DNA of 64,000 nt from Anaerocolumna sp. MB42-C2 (lineage in GTDB: Bacteria > Bacillota > Clostridia > Lachnospirales > Lachnospiraceae). The notes under the pieces are model-generated. The model searched no databases. It was not told where the DNA came from and saw nothing but the letters and a program-made list of their open reading frames with translations. Location: contig NZ_CP133190.1 of assembly GCF_030913705.1 (NCBI RefSeq), positions 5,853,501 to 5,917,500 on the forward strand. The letters are read 5' to 3'. Positions 1-8,451 of this stretch are shown here, in pieces. Within the stretch, counting starts at the first letter, position 1. Each line of letters opens with the position of its first letter. Made by a program: the position numbers and the translations under genes.

Positions 1-1
1 C

Positions 2-499
2 GAAATAATAAATATTGTAAACTCAATAATAGGAACAAAATATAGTATTAGAAACATTTGTATTGATGATTACGAAATAAAGTTCTGTCAAGGGTGCAGG
101 ACATGCCATAAAACAGCAAAATGCATACATAACGATGATGTGCTAAACGTTATCGAAGAATATTCCTGGGCGGATAGTATTATTTCAGTAGCTCCTTCTT
201 ATTGGGCAGATATACCGGGACAATTTAAGGCATTTATAGACAGATGCACACCCTGGTGTAATACACATGAACCACATGCAGTAATCGGTCAGGGGAAAAA
301 GGGGTATAGTATTGCATTACGAACGGGTCCGAGTATGAGAGAGTGTAATAGAATAATAGAGAGTATAGAACACTTTTATGGTCACATGGAAATAATTCCA
401 ACAGCTAGCCTGGTATTATGCTCTGTGGAATATAAGGCCGATGTCGAAAGTAAGAGAAGTGAAATAGAAGAGTTTTGTAATAAAATTATGAAGGTTTAG
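2..499 (+). CDS. Iron-sulfur flavoprotein / NADPH-dependent FMN reductase family (5' truncated by window edge)
   Basis: The reading frame is open from the left edge to a stop at 497-499, so the N-terminal flavodoxin strand is missing. The visible part has four closely spaced cysteines (visible residues 29, 32, 35, 41; FCQGCRTC...C) followed by a DD and an A-P-x-Y-W loop typical of the flavodoxin-like NAD(P)H-dependent FMN reductase/iron-sulfur flavoprotein family. The tight Cys cluster is what such proteins use for a 4Fe-4S centre beside the FMN. Members are cytosolic redox enzymes with poorly defined substrates. An internal GTG at 140 is not the start, because family-like sequence continues upstream of it. 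Confidence 0.75.
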   Translation, partial: EIINIVNSIIGTKYSIRNICIDDYEIKFCQGCRTCHKTAKCIHNDDVLNVIEEYSWADSIISVAPSYWADIPGQFKAFIDRCTPWCNTHEPHAVIGQGKKGYSIALRTGPSMRECNRIIESIEHFYGHMEIIPTASLVLCSVEYKADVESKRSEIEEFCNKIMKV

Positions 500-599
500 A
501 TTTACAATTGTGTATAAAATATGGGAGGCGCTCGGTGTCTTTTGATCCCAAACTATCTTTTTCAAAAAAGATATGGTAGAATATCACAGAGGTGAAAAT

Positions 600-1364
600 A
601 TGTATATTTTATCAAGTGATTTCGACGGTACTTTAACGCAGCAGGGTACTGTATCGGACAAGGACAAGGCTGCAATTGCAGCATGGCGGAAAGCCGGTAA
701 TCTTTTTGGTGTTAATACCGGCCGTGGTTACTGCGGTATAAAGGCAGAACTAGAACGCCATCAGGTAGATTTTGATTATCTTATATGTAACAATGGTGGT
801 TTGATTTATGAAAATGATGCAAAACCCGTTGAACAGAAAACTGCAGACGGTGAGGTGCTTCCATCGCTGATTTCATTAATTTTGGAATCCGGAGGTTTTC
901 ATGCCGCAATCGGTCGAATAGAAATTGACAGGGAAGCCAGTTATTGGGTTAGTGAAAATGTGGATCGTAAACCAGGTCCGGAATTTACTCGGATTTTAAT
1001 GGATGATTTGAAAGAGATTACGTATTTTACGCAGTTAAGCACCCAATATGAGAAAGAGGAACAGGCAAATAAATGTACGCAGCAAATCAATGAACTATTT
1101 GGCGGCAAGGTAACCGCTTTCCAAAACGGTGTTTGTATTGATATCGTTCCGGTTGGAGTTAATAAAGCCATGGGATTACTTCAATACATGCGTTTAAAGC
1201 AAATTCCGAAAGAGAATGTGTTGGTTATCGGAGATAATTTCAATGATCTGGACATGATTCTGGAATTCAATGGATTCAGTGTTAATTCCGGAAGACCCGA
1301 AGTCATTAATAAGGCGAGAAAATCCTTTGACAGCATCGCTGCACTTATCGGTGAATACATATAA
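600..1364 (+). CDS. Cof-type HAD-superfamily sugar-phosphate phosphatase
   Basis: A 254-residue protein with HAD motif I DFDGT (D7, D9), a TGR loop of the Cof/YidA type near residue 40, and motif IV GDNFNDLDM near residue 212. These residues bind Mg2+ and form the phospho-aspartyl intermediate; Cof-type enzymes dephosphorylate sugar phosphates or related cytosolic metabolites. The frame is open back to 573, but the ATG at 600 follows GAGGTG at a good distance and begins directly at the HAD fold. It is a single-gene unit followed by a hairpin terminator. A similar paralogue lies at 59529-60320. The substrate cannot be read from sequence. Confidence 0.85.
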   Translation: MYILSSDFDGTLTQQGTVSDKDKAAIAAWRKAGNLFGVNTGRGYCGIKAELERHQVDFDYLICNNGGLIYENDAKPVEQKTADGEVLPSLISLILESGGFHAAIGRIEIDREASYWVSENVDRKPGPEFTRILMDDLKEITYFTQLSTQYEKEEQANKCTQQINELFGGKVTAFQNGVCIDIVPVGVNKAMGLLQYMRLKQIPKENVLVIGDNFNDLDMILEFNGFSVNSGRPEVINKARKSFDSIAALIGEYI

Positions 1365-1372
1365 ATAATTAC

Positions 1373-1408
1373 ATGAGCGCTTCTCCTTACAGGAAAGGCG
1401 CTTTTATT
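1373..1408 (+). terminator. Rho-independent terminator after the HAD gene
   Basis: An inverted repeat with arms AGCGCTTCTCCT and AGGAAAGGCGCT is followed by TTTTATT, nine bases after the stop of the HAD gene. Confidence 0.7.
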
Positions 1409-1502
1409 CTGATGGAAATTTATGTTTATTTACCGGTTTTTATTTGATATAATAAGCAATAGATAAAGACATTCATAAAAAGTGAAATTAAAAGGAGCCA
1501 AT

Positions 1503-2507
1503 ATGAGCAACTCAGAAATTTATATTGATATAGACGAATTATTTCATAAATATAAGCTCGGAAATATAACTGAAGAACCCTCAAGTATTTCCGGTGGACT
1601 TTTGCATAAAATGTTTAAGGTAACTACGGAAACCAATAAATACGCTGTAAAATGGCTTAATCCCTCCATAATGCAGCGAAAAGGCGTAATGGAGAATATG
1701 ATCAATTCAGAACGAATTGCATATGCCTTTTCCAAGCATTTACCGGTTATTGCTGCATTAAAGATTGATAATCAAATTGTCCTGCATTCTAATCAAAAGT
1801 ATTATATGGTGTTTCATTGGATTGAGGGTACATCGGTTTTCCCGCCTTTCATCAGCGAAAAACATTGTTATGAAATAGGAAGCTCGTTAGGCAAAATCCA
1901 TAGATTAAATATTGCTATACCGGAAGTAAAAAAACATGCGAACGAGTCTATCAGCTATAACTGGCAGCAGTATTTAGTAAAAGGAAAAGAGTTAAATGTC
2001 TTCTGGATTGACACTTATGCTGCAATGGTTGATAAATTAATATATTGGAACACTCTTAGTAATGAATCAAAAGCTAAATTATCTGAGTTTATGGTTATCA
2101 GCCACGGAGATTTAGATCCCAAAAATGTAATGTGGCATCAAGACAAACCATATTTCATTGATTGGGAAGCTGCGGGTTATGTAAATCCATATCAGGAGTT
2201 AATAGAAGTGTTAAATTATTGGGCCAATAATGGGAATGGTGAAATAGATAAAGTTAAATTCAATATTTTATTAAATGCTTATAATGAATCTATGAGTACA
2301 AAAACCGTTGACTGGGATTGTGTACTTAATAGTGGATATGCCGGTATGCTTGGTTGGTTAGAATACAATTTAAAACGGGCATTAGGAATTGAAAGTAATG
2401 ACGAGAAAGAAAAAAAACTAGGGGTAGAGCAGGTAATTGGAACTATCAAAGAATTAGAAAGATATGATAATCAATTGGTTTTGTTAAAAAGATGGTTAAG
2501 TGAATAA
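1503..2507 (+). CDS. Aminoglycoside phosphotransferase (APH)-fold kinase
   Basis: A 334-residue protein with the APH/choline-kinase signature: the catalytic loop H-G-D-L-D-P-K-N (H201, D203) and the metal-binding I-D-W-E about 18 residues later, with a glycine-rich SGGLLHKMF nucleotide loop near residue 30. The family transfers the ATP gamma-phosphate to hydroxyl groups of small molecules such as aminoglycosides, choline, homoserine or sugars. The start at 1503 is chosen because AAAGGAG precedes it; the in-frame GTG at 1482 has no ribosome site. It stands alone among other small-molecule-modifying genes. Whether it confers resistance or is metabolic is not decided. Confidence 0.8.
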   Translation: MSNSEIYIDIDELFHKYKLGNITEEPSSISGGLLHKMFKVTTETNKYAVKWLNPSIMQRKGVMENMINSERIAYAFSKHLPVIAALKIDNQIVLHSNQKYYMVFHWIEGTSVFPPFISEKHCYEIGSSLGKIHRLNIAIPEVKKHANESISYNWQQYLVKGKELNVFWIDTYAAMVDKLIYWNTLSNESKAKLSEFMVISHGDLDPKNVMWHQDKPYFIDWEAAGYVNPYQELIEVLNYWANNGNGEIDKVKFNILLNAYNESMSTKTVDWDCVLNSGYAGMLGWLEYNLKRALGIESNDEKEKKLGVEQVIGTIKELERYDNQLVLLKRWLSE

Positions 2508-2526
2508 AAATAATACAGAATACTGC

Positions 2527-2557
2527 TTGACTTTGACACCGTGTCGTACTTTATACT
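2527..2557 (+). promoter_or_regulatory. MerR-type promoter with 19-bp spacer and operator dyad
   Basis: The -35 element TTGACT (2527-2532) and the -10 element TATACT (2552-2557) are separated by 19 bp, the overlong spacer typical of MerR-controlled promoters. Inside the spacer lies the perfect dyad GACAC-C-GTGTC (2535-2545). It sits directly before the MerR-family gene, so autoregulation is the likely role. Confidence 0.75.
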
Positions 2558-2580
2558 CATGATTGGAAGGAGGGAAAATC

Positions 2581-3331
2581 ATGGAATTACTAACAATCAG
2601 CCAAGTCTCTAAAAATTTTAATATTTCAACCAGAATGCTTCGATATTATGAGAATGAGAATATTGGACTCATCGAAAGTCTGAGAAAAGATGATTATTCA
2701 TATAGAGTTTATGATGATGTTAACATTCATAAATTGAGTCAAATCATCATATTACGTAAACTTCGTATTCCTGTAAAGCAAATTAATGAAATTTTGAACA
2801 GCAAAGATGCAGTTACTGCAATTGAGATATTCAAACATAATATAGAAGAACTAAATGGTGAGATATCAGCACTTTCTACTATTAAGTCAATACTTCTCAG
2901 TTTAGTAGAAACTTTACAGAAAAATGTTAATACACAATTAAAATTAAATAAAATTAATGAAGAAGCATTATTATCCATGATTGACTCCTTATCTCTATCA
3001 AAGAATTATATCGTGGAGGAAAAGTCAATGGACGATTTTGTAAAAGCAAGCAAAAAATTAACAGAGCTAAAAGATGTGCGGATTATATATCTTCCGCCAA
3101 TGACAGTTGCATCAAGTCAACTCATCGAAGTGGATATGTTTTGAAATACCATCAGAAGAATTTTTTAGCAAATTTAGAGCAGATAATCTACAGCATACGC
3201 TTATCAAAAAGTTAGGTCATAATTTCAATGGTTCAGTATCAGGCCATTTTGATGTTTTTCTTGATGGTATCATTTTTGACGAAGAAAAAACAAAAGTAAA
3301 TATGGTTCATTTTTGGATGCCAGTATTATGA
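2581..3331 (+). pseudogene. MerR-family regulator with broken GyrI-like effector domain
   Basis: The first frame (2581-3144, 187 residues) has an N-terminal MerR winged helix (TISQVSKNF...STRMLRYYE), a coiled-coil dimer helix at about 80-125, and the start of a GyrI/BmrR-type ligand domain. It then runs off into a stop after IEVDMF. The rest of the ligand domain continues in another frame (3107-3331), ending in a typical VNMVHFWMPV strand. A frameshift, perhaps with a small deletion near 3120-3145, therefore separates the sensor from the DNA-binding half. The shortened protein could still bind its operator but would not sense its ligand normally. The ATG at 2581 follows GGAGGG; the TTG at 2563 is less likely. 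Confidence 0.75.
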
Positions 3332-3340
3332 GTATAGACA

Positions 3341-3545
3341 ACAATTTCCCAAGCCATTGAATTCATTAAGAAGGACTAGATTTGATAAATCATGGTAGTG
3401 GAGACTTATGAAAATTATAGAGATAAAGATAGACAACCAATACACAAGAAAACTCGAGTTCATAATAACAAAAAATTATTTGGCGAAAGTATTAATGAAG
3501 GTCCTGGATTGTGCCGCCGGAACAGGAGAATGCATATGTTTGTTT
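3341..3545 (+). pseudogene. Truncated duplicate of the Nudix-methyltransferase junction
   Basis: This stretch is a diverged copy of 4771-4988. It contains the last codons of a Nudix gene (ATTCATTAAG-AGGA-TAG equivalent) and the first roughly 55 codons of the methyltransferase encoded at 4812, up to motif I (LDCAAGTGE). An extra G just after the TTG start shifts the frame, and the copy stops after motif I. The remnant frame happens to stay open into the HAD gene at 3585, making an artificial long ORF from 3408. No functional product is expected. Confidence 0.8.
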
Positions 3546-3584
3546 AGTGATCCAATCTATAAGAAAAATTATCAGGAGGTTAAC

Positions 3585-4295
3585 ATGATAACAACTTTAG
3601 TTTTTGACTACGGCGGGGTACTTGCATATCCCAAGGCAGGTAATTGGTTTATAACTCAGAATACAAGAAAAATAATAGGGCTGCCAAATTATATGCGATG
3701 TTTTCTCAACTACAAGAAAATAGCAGCAGCTCTCGAAAAGGCCCTTAAATACTTGAATGATAACCATGTTTTACATACAGAACAAGATGAGTACCTGCAA
3801 TTTATTGTATTCTATAAAATCTTTTTCAAATCAATGGGTTTTACAAAAGATATGACAAAAGAATGTCAAAAACTCGCATATGACATTGTTTACAATGATG
3901 ACAAGGTTAAATTTTATGATGATGTTATTACTATGTTTACAGAGATTAAGAAAAATTATAAAATTGTGATTTTGTCTGATACATGGCCATCGTTGAAACG
4001 TATTCTAAAAAACAAAGGAATATTACCTATGTTAGACGGGCTTATCATGTCTTGCGATTATGGGGCAACGAAAGAAACAACAAAATTATTTGAAATTACT
4101 ACACAAGAATTAAACCTAATACCAGAGGAATGTGTTTTTATAGATGATTCAATATCAAATTTAGAAAATGCGGAAAAAGCAGGATATAATCCGGTATTAA
4201 TGGACCGAAACGATAAGATTACTACATCGAAATATCCATTGGCAAAAAACATTAGTGATGTAATAAAGCTAATTGGTGCCACTTTACCAGTATAA
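3585..4295 (+). CDS. HAD-IA family hydrolase
   Basis: A 236-residue protein with motif I FDYGGVL (D8), motif II V-I-L-S-D near residue 127, a conserved Lys before the last motif, and motif IV F-I-D-D-S near residue 185. The second Asp of the DxD pair is Gly (D-Y-G), as in YihX-like and related HAD-IA members that begin FDxGGV. Such enzymes are cytosolic phosphatases of small phosphorylated compounds. The start at 3585 is chosen because of the upstream AGGAGG; the longer frame from 3408 only adds the methyltransferase remnant. The substrate is unknown. Confidence 0.8.
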   Translation: MITTLVFDYGGVLAYPKAGNWFITQNTRKIIGLPNYMRCFLNYKKIAAALEKALKYLNDNHVLHTEQDEYLQFIVFYKIFFKSMGFTKDMTKECQKLAYDIVYNDDKVKFYDDVITMFTEIKKNYKIVILSDTWPSLKRILKNKGILPMLDGLIMSCDYGATKETTKLFEITTQELNLIPEECVFIDDSISNLENAEKAGYNPVLMDRNDKITTSKYPLAKNISDVIKLIGATLPV

Positions 4296-4356
4296 ACTTA
4301 TTGTTAAATCGAAACGATTGATATAATAAGGTTAAACAGATAGGAGGAGGGGATTA

Positions 4357-4809
4357 ATGATTAATAATCATTTTACAGCAACAGGAATTGTATTTAATTC
4401 AAAAAAAGAAATACTGATGATACATCATAATAAACTGCACGTATGGTTACCGCCAGGTGGACATGTTGACGATAATGAATTACCTGATGATGCGGTATTA
4501 CGCGAAATATTTGAGGAAACAGGAATTAGAGCTGAGATAATAAATAATAAAAGATCACTTCCATTAACGGACTGCAAGGAACTTGAAATACCATTTGTCA
4601 TACTACTTGAAGATATGGAGGGAGATGGAACTCATAATCATATTGATATGATTTATCTCTGTAAAGCAATCAATGAGGATTATGTACCACAGGAAATCGA
4701 AGTGAATGGAATAGGTTGGTTTAGTTTTGAACAAATAAAAGAATTGAAAACATTTGATAATGTTATTAAAACAATTTCTCAAGCCGTTGAATTCATTAAG
4801 GAGGATTAG
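4357..4809 (+). CDS. Nudix hydrolase
   Basis: A 150-residue protein with a complete Nudix box at residues 34-56 (G-x5-E-x7-R-E-x-x-E-E-x-G-I), which binds the metal and cleaves nucleoside diphosphates linked to another moiety. The start has a strong AGGAGGAGG site. The stop is two bases before the TTG start of the following methyltransferase, so the two are probably translated together. The ribosome site of the downstream gene lies inside the last codons of this one. The substrate is not predictable. Confidence 0.88.
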   Translation: MINNHFTATGIVFNSKKEILMIHHNKLHVWLPPGGHVDDNELPDDAVLREIFEETGIRAEIINNKRSLPLTDCKELEIPFVILLEDMEGDGTHNHIDMIYLCKAINEDYVPQEIEVNGIGWFSFEQIKELKTFDNVIKTISQAVEFIKED

Positions 4810-4811
4810 AT

Positions 4812-5609
4812 TTGATAAATCATGTAGTGGAAACTTATGAAAATTATAGAGAAGAAGATAGATTAACAACCAATAACGCAAGAAAGATCGAGTTCATAAC
4901 AACGAAAAAAATATTTGACGAAGTATTTAAAAATGAAATGAAAATCCTGGATTGTGCCGCCGGAACAGGAGAATACGCATTTTATTTATCGGAAAAGGGT
5001 CATGAGGTTACTGCCACAGACCTTACACCCAGACATATTGAAATAATGAATCAGAAATTAAAAGAGAAAAAACATAAGATAAATACTGCGGTATTAGATG
5101 CAACGGATATGAGTGTTTTCGGTGATGAATCATTTGATATTGTACTCAATATGGGACCTTTTTATCACTTAATAACGGAAAGCAAAAGACTAAAGTGTAT
5201 TTCAGAATCACTCAGAGTACTAAAAAAAGGAGGTTTACTGGTTACAGCTTATATTCCAAGATATTCTGTATTTCAATACGTAGCTTTGAGTGATAAAAAA
5301 TACTTAGATATGAACCTGGCAGATCAGCTAATTGATACCGGGGTCCTAAGACATGATGATGCCAATTGCTTTTGGACGGATACATATTATTCTAACCCGG
5401 ATGAGATGGAAACGTTATACCAAGAGCATAACTTAGAAATAATAGAACATTTTGCACAAGATGGAATAACTCCATTTCTAAAAGAAAAAGTAGATGCACT
5501 TAATCCAACCGAATTTGAAATGTGGTGTGACTATCATTATCGTATATGCCGTGAAAAATCAATATTAGGAGCAAGTAATCATGTAATTATCATTGGACGC
5601 AAAAGATAA
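4812..5609 (+). CDS. Class I SAM-dependent methyltransferase
   Basis: A 265-residue Rossmann methyltransferase with motif I LDCAAGTGE (46-54), an acidic ribose-binding residue after the next strand (TATDL), and motif IV FDIVLNMGPFYHL. The start is TTG, served by the GGAGG inside the end of the Nudix gene. The protein has the small-molecule methyltransferase architecture, with a C-terminal helical lid that may contact the substrate. A broken partial copy lies at 3341-3545. The substrate is unknown. Confidence 0.85.
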   Translation: MINHVVETYENYREEDRLTTNNARKIEFITTKKIFDEVFKNEMKILDCAAGTGEYAFYLSEKGHEVTATDLTPRHIEIMNQKLKEKKHKINTAVLDATDMSVFGDESFDIVLNMGPFYHLITESKRLKCISESLRVLKKGGLLVTAYIPRYSVFQYVALSDKKYLDMNLADQLIDTGVLRHDDANCFWTDTYYSNPDEMETLYQEHNLEIIEHFAQDGITPFLKEKVDALNPTEFEMWCDYHYRICREKSILGASNHVIIIGRKR

Positions 5610-5722
5610 GATTAATTATTTTATAGCTGAGGTTCATGTAAAAATGTGTTCAAATACCCCTGCTGGAATATGTTGTAAATAAGAAAAGTGAATGATATAA
5701 TAACTGAAAGGGAGGCCACATA

Positions 5723-5767
5723 TTGATCCTTATACACTTTTTATTTGTGGCAGTTACACATCTGTAA
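5723..5767 (+). CDS. Possible 14-codon leader ORF before a nucleotidyltransferase gene
   Basis: A TTG codon stands eight bases after AAGGGAGG and opens a 14-codon frame encoding the hydrophobic peptide MILIHFLFVAVTHL. It stops just before the nucleotidyltransferase gene, whose own start has no clear ribosome site. Right after the leader, CAGTTACA and TGTAAACTG can form a hairpin (5751-5772). This resembles translational-attenuation leaders of resistance genes, but that is inference. Confidence 0.3.
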   Translation: MILIHFLFVAVTHL

Positions 5768-5782
5768 ACTGACGTGTACAAA

Positions 5783-6451
5783 ATGGGTATGAAAATGGAA
5801 TATCCGACAAATCAACATAAAGAATATATTGAATATATGACAGAGGAATGCACTAAGTATGGGCTGTCTTTACTTTTAGAGGGATCTTTAGCCAGGAATT
5901 TAGGTTCAAAATATTCAGATATAGATCTGGCAATGAGTGGGGATATAACAACTGAATTGATAGATAAAATCATCTCTGGGTATGATTTATTGATAATGTC
6001 CAATTATACAGAAAAACCCAAAGGAATATTTATATTAAATTATAAAAATGGAATTAACGTCGATTTAGACATCAGAGAAACATTTCTTTCAAATGAAATA
6101 GAATCAAATATTTTATTATGTAACAACGGTATTGTTATCGATGATATTTTGAAAAGAAAAGAAATAAATAGTGAAATGCTTCCTTCCAGACAGCAATGGT
6201 ATAAAGTATTAAGATTGATTCATAGATGTTGTATTAAGTATTTATGTAATAAAGAAGAATATGCGATAGGATTATGCGCAGAGGTTAAACAAGCCCTATA
6301 TGAATTATATAATATTAACCTAATAGATGGAAATATACTTAGTCAAATGAGGGAAGCACTGAAATTAATAACTGATAAAGAAAATGTAGATAATGAAATC
6401 ATAGAATTATTTGATGATTTGCTTATAAAATGTAAACGGCGGGATCATTAA
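5783..6451 (+). CDS. Nucleotidyltransferase-domain protein (ANT/MNT type)
   Basis: A protein of about 222 residues with the DNA polymerase beta-type nucleotidyltransferase signature: G-S-x-A-R (about 34-38) followed by S-D-I-D-L (D46, D48) and a third acidic residue in the strand NVDLDIRE. The family adds nucleotides to small molecules (aminoglycosides, lincosamides) or to proteins as MNT antitoxins. No HEPN partner is adjacent, which favours small-molecule modification. The start is uncertain (GTG 5774, ATG 5783, 5789 or 5795) because no Shine-Dalgarno sequence is seen. Confidence 0.7.
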   Translation: MGMKMEYPTNQHKEYIEYMTEECTKYGLSLLLEGSLARNLGSKYSDIDLAMSGDITTELIDKIISGYDLLIMSNYTEKPKGIFILNYKNGINVDLDIRETFLSNEIESNILLCNNGIVIDDILKRKEINSEMLPSRQQWYKVLRLIHRCCIKYLCNKEEYAIGLCAEVKQALYELYNINLIDGNILSQMREALKLITDKENVDNEIIELFDDLLIKCKRRDH

Positions 6452-6468
6452 TTCCTCGTTTTTTTTAC
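6434..6468 (+). terminator. Terminator overlapping the end of the nucleotidyltransferase gene
   Basis: A short GC-containing hairpin (CGGCGGGA / TTCCTCG) spans the stop codon and is followed by eight T residues. Confidence 0.55.
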
Positions 6469-6535
6469 ATCATAATGATGTCAATAATAAAAAGAAATTT
6501 GAAATCTGTTATTTATAAAATATGAGGAGAAAGTT

Positions 6536-7099
6536 ATGTTTGAGTTTAAAATTAATTTAAATGACGATGATTATTTTTTATTTAATCAATATCATTTATT
6601 AAATAGTCCTACCGGTAAAAAATCTTTGATGACGTTTAGATTTATTGTACCGTTTATATTTTTTATGTTCGTTATTATATTTTGTATTGCAGAAGCTGAC
6701 TTATTATTGATCTTAATTGAAGCAATAATGATGGCGATTTTATCAATACTTTGGATTATTTTTAGTAAAAAAATATTGCAAAAATCAATGAAAAAAAGAA
6801 TTAATAAAATGAAAAAAGAGGGAAGACTCCCATATAGCAACGAGGCAATATTGAAGTTCGATGACGAGAGTATACACGAAATAACACCAAAAACAGAAAG
6901 TAAAACGAACTACTCATTAATTGAAAAGGTTACTGTAACGGAAAAAGCTGTTTATATTTATTTTAGTTCTGTACAGGCATACATTCTTCCGGTGACTGCA
7001 TTTTCGGAGGAAATGGAAAAACAAAAATTCCTGGAATTTATCAATTCGAAAGTTGATCATTTAAAGATTAAAAAAGGTATAACTTGCAATGAAGTATAA
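6536..7099 (+). CDS. YcxB-like membrane protein
   Basis: A 187-residue protein with two adjacent transmembrane segments (about 34-53 and 55-76), a basic linker, and a C-terminal soluble domain of the YcxB-like type (strands around DDESIHEITPKTESKTNYS and AVYIYFSSVQAYILPVTAF). Such small two-helix proteins with a PH-like tail are widespread in Firmicutes and have no firm function. The start has a GAGGAGAAAG site. It is a single-gene unit. Confidence 0.7.
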   Translation: MFEFKINLNDDDYFLFNQYHLLNSPTGKKSLMTFRFIVPFIFFMFVIIFCIAEADLLLILIEAIMMAILSILWIIFSKKILQKSMKKRINKMKKEGRLPYSNEAILKFDDESIHEITPKTESKTNYSLIEKVTVTEKAVYIYFSSVQAYILPVTAFSEEMEKQKFLEFINSKVDHLKIKKGITCNEV

Positions 7100-7191
7100 T
7101 CTTGAATAAGCAAATAATATGTAATCCACTTGATTAATCTATATAGAAATTGCTGCTGAAATGGAACAAGAACATTTGTGAGGTGATTTAG

Positions 7192-7473
7192 TTGAATAAA
7201 ACCATTGTTGAAGATTGGGAGTTTATAATTACTGTTACATCTGCAAAGCCATGCAGGATGGGTTATGAAGTCGGCGATACATTTTATTGTAAATATGAAT
7301 GCCCATCAGGATTTTGTCCTAAAACTATGGCTGTTTTACATAGTTATTGTGAAGTAGCACGAGGTGGAGGAGATTATCAATTACTTGGTGGTAACGCCAA
7401 AAATGAAATTAATTTTGGGTGCGCTGACGGTACAGTCCAATTTAATTTAGTGGCGAAGAAGATAAACCTATAA
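7192..7473 (+). CDS. TIGR04076-like small Cys-containing protein
   Basis: A 93-residue protein that matches the small TIGR04076-type family by its pattern: G-Y-E-V-G-D-T-F, then C-P-S-G-F-C-P, a G-G-G-D turn, and a terminal C-A-D-G-T-V-F-like strand. Cysteines occur in the first half (about 24, 35, 39, 43) and in the last strand. The function is not known; the pattern suggests metal or redox chemistry, which is inference. The start is TTG at 7192 behind GAGGTGA. Confidence 0.6.
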   Translation: MNKTIVEDWEFIITVTSAKPCRMGYEVGDTFYCKYECPSGFCPKTMAVLHSYCEVARGGGDYQLLGGNAKNEINFGCADGTVQFNLVAKKINL

Positions 7474-7505
7474 AAGACTAAAAACCGTTATAGAGGAGTA
7501 TTTAT

Positions 7506-8300
7506 ATGCGTAACATTTTCATAGAGGGAATTCCCGGAAGCGGGAAAAGTACATTACTCCGCGAATTACAGAAGAATCTTCCAGAGTATAAATTTTATTA
7601 TGAAGGAGATATTTCTCCTATTGACCTTGCTTGGTGCGCTTATATGACATCTGAACAGTATAGTAAGGTTATGGTAGATTGGCCAGAATTAGAGATAAAA
7701 ATTAAGAAAAATTCTAAAATTGAAGATAGTCATTATATCGTCTCATATACTCATATTCAAACGGATAAGCAAGAGTTTTATAGATATATGGAACAATATG
7801 AATTATACGGAGGACGTAGAAACATTCAAGATTTTAGCAAAATCATAATTGAAAGATTCCGTAGGTTCAATAGTGTTAGAAATGTTTTCGAATGCGCATT
7901 TTTTCAAAACATAATTGAAGAATTAATGCTGTTTGCCGAATATGATGATTCGCAGATTTTAGATTTTTACAGCAAAATGACACCTAATATATTAAATGAT
8001 TTTTTGGTAATACGATTAATAAACGCCGATGTGGAAAATAGTATGAAACAGATAAAAGAAGAACGTATCAACGAGCAAGGTGAAGAAGTCTGGTATTCTT
8101 TAATGATGAATTATTTAAAGCAATCTCCTTATGGAAAATCTCATAACTATAATTCTTTCGATGATATGCTAACACATTTTAATAGAAGAATATCTATAGA
8201 AAAAAGAATATCAAAGGAGTTATTGCATAATCGATGTATTGATGTAGAAAGTAAAAATTATCAATTAAGAGATATTATTAATTTACTAAAGAATAAATAG
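7506..8300 (+). CDS. P-loop NTPase / kinase-like protein
   Basis: A 264-residue protein beginning with a Walker A motif G-I-P-G-S-G-K-S-T (8-16) directly after the first strand, as in nucleoside-kinase-like and adenylate-kinase-like ATPases. It lacks an obvious lid with conserved arginines but has several R-x-x-R segments (about 110-130) that could bind phosphate. No membrane segment is present. It is preceded by AGAGGAG and followed by more accessory genes. It probably phosphorylates a small molecule; the specific substrate is unknown. Confidence 0.65.
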   Translation: MRNIFIEGIPGSGKSTLLRELQKNLPEYKFYYEGDISPIDLAWCAYMTSEQYSKVMVDWPELEIKIKKNSKIEDSHYIVSYTHIQTDKQEFYRYMEQYELYGGRRNIQDFSKIIIERFRRFNSVRNVFECAFFQNIIEELMLFAEYDDSQILDFYSKMTPNILNDFLVIRLINADVENSMKQIKEERINEQGEEVWYSLMMNYLKQSPYGKSHNYNSFDDMLTHFNRRISIEKRISKELLHNRCIDVESKNYQLRDIINLLKNK

Positions 8301-8451
8301 AAATGTATTGAGAAGATGGAAGGTAAAGTACAATATATCAATTGATTTTTGATGGAAATCGTAATTCAATATCGTTTGTCTAATGAAATCCTGCATCACC
8401 TCACTAAAACAGAGGAGGGAGTGCGACGTAGTTAAATTGGGAGGATAAAAA

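Noticed and set aside
3408..3584. N-terminal extension of the HAD protein
   Set aside because: It is the decayed methyltransferase copy; the HAD gene has its own AGGAGG and ATG at 3585.
5783..6451. MNT/HEPN toxin-antitoxin module
   Set aside because: The nucleotidyltransferase has no HEPN partner; the next gene encodes a YcxB-like membrane protein after a terminator.
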